DNA of 64,000 nucleotides from a virus: IMG/VR virus record IMGVR_UViG_3300020810_000992, positions 1 through 64,000 of that record; one strand, 5' to 3'. The first letter of the stretch is position 1; each line of letters opens with the position of its first letter. The notes under the pieces are model-generated. The model did not search any database, was not told where the DNA came from, and was given only the letters and a program-made list of their open reading frames with translations. Shown one piece after another: positions 55,860-61,405 of the stretch. The position numbers and the translations under genes are program-made.

Positions 55860-56263
55860 AACTAGTACACGATATAAATGCACAAGCAGTAGGTTCTATT
55901 AAAAATGGATTAAATGCATTAAGCAATGCTCTATTAGAAATTAATTCAATTGTAGGTGATTCTACATCACGTATATATGTTGACAACGGTGTGCTACGTA
56001 TTAACGGTATAGCTACACATTCGGAAAAATTAGGTATAGGTGTTAGCAAGGTATCTGATGGAGTATGCCTTGAAACATCTGGTGCTGTTAAATTTCAAGG
56101 AAAGAAATTTGAAGTAGGTAACAGTATTCCTACACACGGAATTTATAATACAGGAGACATTGTATGGCACGATACTCCTAAACCAAATGGTAATGTAGGA
56201 TGGATATGTGTACAAACAGGAGCTCCAGGCCAATGGCAACCATTTGGTAACATTGGAGCCTAG
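55856..56263 (+). CDS. Short fibre-like protein sharing the C-terminal domain, 135 aa
   Basis: An N-terminal helix (SIKNGLNALSNALLEI) is followed by a few beta strands and a C-terminal block (IPTHGIYNTGDIVWH...GNVGWICVQTGAPG) that is parallel in sequence to the end of the upstream fibre. It overlaps that gene by 4 bases. The pair probably interacts; a duplicated receptor-tip or assembly domain is the likely reading. Confidence 0.7.
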   Translation: MKLVHDINAQAVGSIKNGLNALSNALLEINSIVGDSTSRIYVDNGVLRINGIATHSEKLGIGVSKVSDGVCLETSGAVKFQGKKFEVGNSIPTHGIYNTGDIVWHDTPKPNGNVGWICVQTGAPGQWQPFGNIGA

Positions 56264-56265
56264 TA

Positions 56266-56598
56266 TTGTTTAAACATTTTAAAAGGCTTTCCTCATTTTG
56301 GATATGGGTTGGAAGAATTGCGCCAATGGCAATGTTAACAGCTATAGGCATAAGTTATGCATTTGACCTTATTACTCTAATAGATCACTTATTGTTTGCA
56401 ACGTTAATTGTTTTTGCAATATTTGCATTTGCATGGTGGTGGTGGACTATGGATACTGTTAAAGCACTTTTTACAATGTTTAGTACTGCAACAGAAAGAT
56501 TTAATGAAGTAATGACAGAGCTTAAAAGTTTAAAGTTGGATGTTAAAGATGCTAATAATAGGCAACGGAACAAGTCGACAGACAGTAAATCTAAATAA
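56266..56598 (+). CDS. Membrane protein with a cytoplasmic coiled coil, 110 aa
   Basis: The start is TTG 56266, two bases after the upstream stop. Two membrane helices (residues ~14-36 and ~40-60, with FAWWWWTMD at the end) are followed by an amphipathic helix and a basic Lys/Asn tail. The layout is known from small membrane proteins beside fibre genes in T4-like marine phages. Overlaps the next gene by 50 bases. Confidence 0.6.
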   Translation: MFKHFKRLSSFWIWVGRIAPMAMLTAIGISYAFDLITLIDHLLFATLIVFAIFAFAWWWWTMDTVKALFTMFSTATERFNEVMTELKSLKLDVKDANNRQRNKSTDSKSK

Positions 56599-57118
56599 TA
56601 TTTACGGTACTGAGAAAATCGGATGCAATGCAATCTTTCGAGATGTATATACCGATTATCTAGTTTGCTGTGACAAACGGATGGTAACACAAGCTATTGC
56701 ACACGGACATCCCGATATATACACTAGACAACGTTGGGCACACGATTTTAACAGTGACAGTGTACATTCACTTCCAGACTTAATAGAACATGGAAAAGAA
56801 CGAAAGGACGACCCCTTTCATTGGGGTAGCGGTCCATATGCAATATTACTTGGCGCTACTATGGATACTAATATTCAAATAGTTGGATTTGATCTATACG
56901 GCATAAACGGTAAAGTAAATAATATATACAGTGATACATCAGGATACAGTCCTAGTAACACTACAGCAGTAGACCCAAGCTACTGGGAATACCAAATTTC
57001 AAAAGTATTCAACTGGTTTCCTAATACACACTTCAGAATATATAACACAGAAGATTGGTTACTTCCAAAAAGTTGGAATTTGACTAATGTTTCACTTGAC
57101 AAGTTGAGTAATTTATAA
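56549..57118 (+). CDS. Conserved phage protein, glycosyltransferase-like start, 189 aa
   Basis: ATG 56549 (MLIIGNGTSRQTV) gives a first strand-loop 'IIGNG.S' typical of Rossmann-like nucleotide-binding domains, followed by FRDVYTDYLVCCD and an alpha/beta pattern. The related families I recall are hypothetical proteins of cyanophages that may act on sugars. An in-frame ATG at 56540 lies three codons upstream. Function not established. Confidence 0.55.
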   Translation: MLIIGNGTSRQTVNLNNIYGTEKIGCNAIFRDVYTDYLVCCDKRMVTQAIAHGHPDIYTRQRWAHDFNSDSVHSLPDLIEHGKERKDDPFHWGSGPYAILLGATMDTNIQIVGFDLYGINGKVNNIYSDTSGYSPSNTTAVDPSYWEYQISKVFNWFPNTHFRIYNTEDWLLPKSWNLTNVSLDKLSNL

Positions 57119-57124
57119 TATAAT
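57096..57124 (+). promoter_or_regulatory. Perfect-consensus sigma-70 promoter before queD
   Basis: TTGACA (57096-57101), 17 bases, TATAAT (57119-57124). The gap to the queD ATG is 75 bases; it holds no obvious gene and no clear structure apart from the ribosome site ATAGGAG. Confidence 0.88.
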
Positions 57125-57199
57125 AAGTAGTATTAATAAACAAGGACTTGGCGTCAACCCTTCTAATTCTGCCGCCACATATTTAATAGGAGAAAATAT

Positions 57200-57649
57200 A
57201 TGGCAAGACATCTAAGTACAAAACACTACGGACACAACATTGGCTTATCGGCAGTGTTCCGTCAACCTAACGCAGATCACTCACACTGTCATTTGCTACA
57301 TGGTTATAGTCTAGCATTTACATTTACATTCGGATGTGATGAACTAGACAATAAAAACTGGGCAGTTGACTTTGGTGGACTAAAACCTTTAAAGGCTTGG
57401 TTAGAAGATAGTTTCGATCACAAAGTAGCAGTTGATGTTAATGATCCTCACATGGATACATTAAAAGATCTTGAAGAAAAGGGTCTAGCAGAACTACGTA
57501 TCTTTGACGGCGTTGGTGCAGAAAAATTTGCAGAACATGCATTTAATTTTGCAGACAAACTAATCCGCGAAAAGACAAACAATCGTTGTTATTGTGTAAG
57601 AGTAGAATGTGCCGAACACGGCGCCAACTCAGCTATCTACGAGGTATAA
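57200..57649 (+). CDS. queD: QueD-like 6-carboxy-tetrahydropterin synthase
   Basis: A 149-residue PTPS/QueD-type protein: the zinc/catalytic block CHLLHGYSLAF (Cys30, His31, His34), AVDFGGLKPLKAWLEDSFDHKVAV, and the final VRVECAEHGANSAIYEV with the conserved Glu-His. It makes 6-carboxy-5,6,7,8-tetrahydropterin in the preQ0/queuosine pathway. Phages use this for 7-deazaguanine modification of DNA or tRNA; other pathway genes are not in this window. It has a perfect upstream promoter. Confidence 0.9.
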   Translation: MARHLSTKHYGHNIGLSAVFRQPNADHSHCHLLHGYSLAFTFTFGCDELDNKNWAVDFGGLKPLKAWLEDSFDHKVAVDVNDPHMDTLKDLEEKGLAELRIFDGVGAEKFAEHAFNFADKLIREKTNNRCYCVRVECAEHGANSAIYEV

Positions 57650-57653
57650 TCAT

Positions 57654-58538
57654 TTGGTTAAGAAGTACATCGAAGGCGAGACTAAAGACGATCGTAAGGC
57701 TCGTAAAGAAGCTGAAAAATTACGTAAAGAACAGGAGAAGACGCAGAAAAGTGTCCAACCTGTTCAAGATTTGCCGCAGAAAAATGCGGAACCTCAACCC
57801 GTTGTACAAATACCAAACGAACTAAAAGATACTAAAACATACGTTGTTTGTCTTAAACATGGATCAAAGTATAGTTCAGAATACGTAAACAAACTCTATA
57901 ATATGGTAAAACGACACACTACGTTGCCATATGAGTTTGTTTGTTTTACAGATGATGTACGAGGAATAGACTCACATATCCGTACAATTAATTTACAACA
58001 GATAGGTGTACATGGTTGGTGGTATAAAGTTATTTTCTTTGATAAAAATTTTCCGCTAAACGGAAATATCTTATATTTTGATTTAGATATTGTAATTAAT
58101 GCTAATATTGATAAACTGTTTATGCATAATATTGATGACTTTGTAATTTGTAGAGACTTTAATCGTTCTCTACGTAAAGACTGGGCCCAAATGAACAGTA
58201 GTATCTTTAGATTAAAATCAGGTAGTATGGGATATGTATACGATGATTTTGTAAAAGACCATGATATGATTATGCGTAGGTTACATGGAGATCAAGACTG
58301 GATTATGGCAAAAGTATATCCTGAAAAAGGAAAATGGAGTTACTGGCCTGATGAGTGGATTCAAAGTTATAAGTGGGAAATGCGAGATAGAGCCGATCTA
58401 GCAAAAATTGGTAACATACGAAATTTTACAAAGAAGGCAGAACCAAAAATTTTGCCTAAAACCTGTGTTGCTGTATTTCATGGTGAACCTCATCCGCATC
58501 AGTGTGAAGATGATTGGGTTAAGGAGAACTGGAAATAA
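57654..58538 (+). CDS. Glycosyltransferase-like protein, 294 aa
   Basis: The start is TTG 57654 behind ACGAGGTATAA; the frame is open upstream within queD. A charged ~40-residue N-terminal helix precedes a GT-A-like fold: TYVVCLKHGSKYSSEYVNKLYNMV, YEFVCFTDD, GNILYFDLDIVINANID (DxD motif), FRLKSGSM, HGDQDWIM and a late His (VFHGEPHPH). These are Mn-dependent glycosyltransferase features. The sugar and acceptor are unknown; virion or cell-surface glycosylation are options. Confidence 0.82.
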   Translation: MVKKYIEGETKDDRKARKEAEKLRKEQEKTQKSVQPVQDLPQKNAEPQPVVQIPNELKDTKTYVVCLKHGSKYSSEYVNKLYNMVKRHTTLPYEFVCFTDDVRGIDSHIRTINLQQIGVHGWWYKVIFFDKNFPLNGNILYFDLDIVINANIDKLFMHNIDDFVICRDFNRSLRKDWAQMNSSIFRLKSGSMGYVYDDFVKDHDMIMRRLHGDQDWIMAKVYPEKGKWSYWPDEWIQSYKWEMRDRADLAKIGNIRNFTKKAEPKILPKTCVAVFHGEPHPHQCEDDWVKENWK

Positions 58539-58714
58539 TGTGGACTTTACTTATTGTTAGTATGGTATTTGCAACAGATGATACTATGGAACCTCGTGTA
58601 GCTGAATACGGCCGGTACGAAACTAAACAAGAATGTTTTGCTGAATGGTACAAGGTAAGTTCAGAATTTACACAAGGCGAAACAGCATGGTGTGAAGGAA
58701 TAGACAATGGATGA
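58538..58714 (+). CDS. Small protein, 58 aa, with two Cys
   Basis: An ATG overlapping the glycosyltransferase stop by one base opens 58 codons with a hydrophobic N terminus (MWTLLIVSMVFA, possibly a signal or anchor) and ECFAEWYK...TAWCEG with two cysteines. The stop overlaps the next small gene. Function unknown. Confidence 0.5.
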   Translation: MWTLLIVSMVFATDDTMEPRVAEYGRYETKQECFAEWYKVSSEFTQGETAWCEGIDNG

Positions 58715-58847
58715 TTTGGATAACAAGGTAGACATTTGGGAACACCGAAATCTACAAGGCGAAGTCTGGGAACTACAGCGCAAACTTGAAAAACTTCGCG
58801 AAGAGTTTAACGAGTTTAAAAATAGGTTAACTGGCGATGGAAAATAA
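58707..58847 (+). CDS. Coiled-coil microprotein, 46 aa
   Basis: ATG 58707 opens a 46-codon amphipathic helix (VWELQRKLEKLREEFNEF-like heptads), overlapping the upstream gene by 8 bases and the HAD-family gene by 11 bases. The spacing argues for a real, coupled gene. Function unknown. Confidence 0.45.
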   Translation: MDDLDNKVDIWEHRNLQGEVWELQRKLEKLREEFNEFKNRLTGDGK

Positions 58848-59550
58848 ATTTATATTTGATGTAGACGGCACATTAACCCCAAGCCGTCGTGGAATGGATG
58901 CAGAGTTTCAAAATTTCTTTTTAGATTTTTGTTATGCTAACAAGGTTTACCTTATTACAGGAAGTGACAATCCTAAAACTGTAGAGCAAGTTGGTGAAGA
59001 TGTTGCTACAGCAGTACAGCGAATTTATAACTGTAGTGGAAATGATATATGGGAAGCCGGTGTTAACGTACACACTAGTGAATGGAATCTACCTGAAGAT
59101 CCTCATCAATGGTTATCAAAAATATTAAGTGAAAGTCAGTTTTCTTTAAGAACAGGCTTACACTTTGAACATCGTCCTGGTATGGTAAATTTTTCAATTG
59201 TAGGACGTAATGCTAACAACGAACAGCGTAAAATGTATGTTGCATGGGATGAAAAGTATAACGAGCGTAATAATATTGCAGGTCAGTTTAATGCTATCTT
59301 TCCAGAACTAGAAGCTCGTCCGGGAGGAGAAACAGGCATTGATATTGCCCCAAAAGGAGCGGATAAAAGCCAAATTGTAAAAGATTTTAGTACAACAGAT
59401 GTATTACATTTCTTTGGCGATCGGATGGACAAAGATGGTAATGATTATCCTTTGAAGAAAGTAATCATTGACAATGATCTAGGAATTTGCTATAATGTAA
59501 ACAGTTGGTTAGAAACTTTTAAAATTTTGGAAAAGATACATTATGATTAA
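58837..59550 (+). CDS. HAD-superfamily phosphatase, phosphomannomutase-like, 237 aa
   Basis: Motif I DVDGTLTPSR (Asp8, Asp10), motif II near LITGSD, and a late acidic motif (HFFGDRMDKDGNDYP) give a full HAD active site with a PMM-type cap (GMVNFSIVGRNAN, TGIDIAPKGADKSQIV). It probably dephosphorylates or isomerises a sugar phosphate, in keeping with the glycosyltransferase upstream. It overlaps the UvsE gene by 8 bases. Confidence 0.78.
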   Translation: MENKFIFDVDGTLTPSRRGMDAEFQNFFLDFCYANKVYLITGSDNPKTVEQVGEDVATAVQRIYNCSGNDIWEAGVNVHTSEWNLPEDPHQWLSKILSESQFSLRTGLHFEHRPGMVNFSIVGRNANNEQRKMYVAWDEKYNERNNIAGQFNAIFPELEARPGGETGIDIAPKGADKSQIVKDFSTTDVLHFFGDRMDKDGNDYPLKKVIIDNDLGICYNVNSWLETFKILEKIHYD

Positions 59551-60631
59551 ACGTATAGGCTTTGCTTGCAAATATATGCATCCGGATCAGACGCAGAAGA
59601 AGAAACTACTAGAAGAAATTCAACGACCATTGAACACACGTAGCACCACAGTGCAATGGTTAAATAGACAAACAAGAGATGTTGCAGAAGAACGCTTGTG
59701 GGACATCATGGTGCATAACATTCAGTCATACTACAACTTGATTGAATACGTAGGGAGTTTACCTGATGAATTACGAATGGTACGATTGGGCAGTGATGTC
59801 CTTCCTGTATACACTCAGTCTGACTGGTGCTATTACTGGAAACGTAGTGATGTGGTCAGCTATTGCGAAAAGCATTTCGCAAGGGTCGGCGCCCTCGCTA
59901 GAACGCTTGATGTTCGCTTGTCTATGCATCCTGGGCAGTTTACTGTTTTGGCTAGCGACAACGAAGATATAGTAGATAGGAGCATAGAAGAATTTGAATA
60001 TCACACCGATGTCATCCGCTGGATGGGCTATGGACAGTCATTCCAAGACTTTAAATGCAATGTACACATATCGGGTCGAAAAGGTCCACAAGGCATCATC
60101 GACGCACTTAAAAGACTCTCGCCTGAAGCAAGAAACACCATCACAATCGAAAACGACGAAAACAAGTGGGGACTCGAACACAGCCTCGAACTTGCAGACC
60201 ACTGCGCACTCGTGCTTGACATACACCATCACTGGTGCCGTGAAGGTGAATACATTCAGCCTACCGACGATAGATTTGCTCGCGTAATTGACAGCTGGCG
60301 TGGTGTGCGTCCTGCAATTCACTACAGTGTTAGTAGAGAAGACTTGCTGGACAGACACGCTAAAGGTAAAAAGCCTAACATGAAGTCATTACTAGAGCAA
60401 GGATTTAAGAAAGCAAAACTACGAGCTCACAGTGATTACATGTGGAACCGTGCTGTTAACGACTGGGCATTAGGATTTAACAACTATGCAGATATTATGG
60501 TAGAGTCAAAGTGTAAGAATCTAGCCAGTATTGCACTACATAAATATAAAACACAAGGAGAACACAAATGGTCAAAAAATGGATTACAGCAAGACTCAGT
60601 GAAAGAACCACTCTTGACGGAGCAATTTTAA
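59543..60631 (+). CDS. uvsE: UV damage endonuclease UvsE/UVDE
   Basis: The 362-residue protein contains IGFACKYM, VRLGSDVLPVY, LSMHPGQFTVLAS, NVHISGRKG, TIENDENKWG, LVLDIHHHWCREGE and the final AHSDYMWNRAVNDWALG. This is the TIM-barrel metal-binding order of UVDE, which nicks DNA 5' to UV photoproducts. Known from marine T4-like phages exposed to sunlight. It overlaps the HAD gene upstream by 8 bases and the small membrane gene downstream by 64 bases. Confidence 0.93.
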   Translation: MIKRIGFACKYMHPDQTQKKKLLEEIQRPLNTRSTTVQWLNRQTRDVAEERLWDIMVHNIQSYYNLIEYVGSLPDELRMVRLGSDVLPVYTQSDWCYYWKRSDVVSYCEKHFARVGALARTLDVRLSMHPGQFTVLASDNEDIVDRSIEEFEYHTDVIRWMGYGQSFQDFKCNVHISGRKGPQGIIDALKRLSPEARNTITIENDENKWGLEHSLELADHCALVLDIHHHWCREGEYIQPTDDRFARVIDSWRGVRPAIHYSVSREDLLDRHAKGKKPNMKSLLEQGFKKAKLRAHSDYMWNRAVNDWALGFNNYADIMVESKCKNLASIALHKYKTQGEHKWSKNGLQQDSVKEPLLTEQF

Positions 60632-60735
60632 TCGGCGCAGGCGTAGCGTTCTTAATCTTTAAACCAATTGCAAGCCTAGTAGCATACGGTGCTATTGCTT
60701 ACGGTGCTTGGACAATCTACAAAAGAGAAGACTAA
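60568..60735 (+). CDS. Small membrane protein, 55 aa
   Basis: An ATG behind ACAAGGAGAACACAA lies inside the uvsE 3' end in another frame. The product is a basic N terminus, then two short hydrophobic segments with small residues (GAILIGAGVAFLIF, IASLVAYGAIAYGAWTIY). The strong ribosome site supports it. The 3' end overlaps the convergent - strand gene by 4 bases. Confidence 0.55.
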   Translation: MVKKWITARLSERTTLDGAILIGAGVAFLIFKPIASLVAYGAIAYGAWTIYKRED

Positions 60736-61019
60736 AGTTTATCAATTGTAGTGTCAACATCAACTGACAAATCAAGTCTTTTACGTTGCTCAACACCTTT
60801 ACGTTGAGCAAATCGTTTAGGATCGCAATCAGGGCAAACGTGGATATAGAAGTCGTCTAATCGCTTCGGGTCCACTTTGCCCTTTTCTCTTTTAAACTCT
60901 TGATGACAGTCATCGCATTCAAAGACAGCATAACTACGTAGTCGCTTGTAAGGATGAGTCTTTCCCTTCTTACTTTTGCGCACATAAAATCTAATTTCTT
61001 TTTCTATTCTTTTGAACAT
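60732..61019 (-). CDS. Zinc-ribbon-like conserved protein, 95 aa
   Basis: The preferred start is ATG 61019; the frame extends to 61109 but that part is Leu/Cys-rich and lies opposite the next gene. The basic protein has two Cys pairs, ECDDCHQEF and HVCPDCDPKRF, ~30 residues apart, giving a zinc ribbon. The same protein is common in T4-like cyanophages. It lies between convergent and divergent + genes, with a TAAATAAATA late-like sequence before its start. Confidence 0.65.
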   Translation of the reverse strand: MFKRIEKEIRFYVRKSKKGKTHPYKRLRSYAVFECDDCHQEFKREKGKVDPKRLDDFYIHVCPDCDPKRFAQRKGVEQRKRLDLSVDVDTTIDKL

Positions 61020-61054
61020 ATTGTATTTATTTACGTTCGGATTATAGAATATAA

Positions 61055-61062
61055 CATAAATA
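61055..61062 (+). promoter_or_regulatory. Late-type promoter, CATAAATA, before the IscA-like gene
   Basis: One base from the late consensus, 17 bases before ATG 61079, with AGGAG in between. Confidence 0.6.
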
Positions 61063-61078
61063 CATAGGAGTAAGTTAA

Positions 61079-61402
61079 ATGAGCATAGTAAAATTAACAG
61101 ACGAAGCAATAAATCAGATGAGCACCATGCTTAAAGAGCATGATAGAGGTGCTATTAGACTAAGCATGCAAGGCGGCGGATGTGCTGGTTTTAAGTATAA
61201 CTGGGAATTAGAAGATGCTCCTGACGAAAACGATGAAGTAATTGACTTACCAGATGGGAAATTTGTAATTGACAAGGCGAGCATAATGTTTTTGTTAGGC
61301 TCAACAATAGATTACAAAAAAGAAGTATTTGGTTCGTACTTCGATATAAAGAACCCTGCAAGCACCAGTAGTTGTGGTTGCGGTGAAAGCGTAGGATTTT
61401 AA
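61079..61402 (+). CDS. IscA/ErpA-type (HesB) Fe-S carrier, 107 aa
   Basis: The three cysteine ligands are in place: Cys35 in GGGCAGFKY and Cys99-x-Cys101 in SSCGCGESVGF. These A-type carriers pass 2Fe-2S or 4Fe-4S clusters between scaffold and apo-proteins. Length and spacing match ErpA. It has a late-type promoter, whereas the nfuA-like gene at 6.0 kb has a host-type one. Confidence 0.92.
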   Translation: MSIVKLTDEAINQMSTMLKEHDRGAIRLSMQGGGCAGFKYNWELEDAPDENDEVIDLPDGKFVIDKASIMFLLGSTIDYKKEVFGSYFDIKNPASTSSCGCGESVGF

Positions 61403-61405
61403 TCA

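Noticed and set aside
57140-57180. GCGTCAACCC...GCCGCCACA resembling a tRNA 3' half before queD
   Set aside because: The T-loop consensus is missing and the expected acceptor partner could not be found upstream, so I see only untranslated leader.
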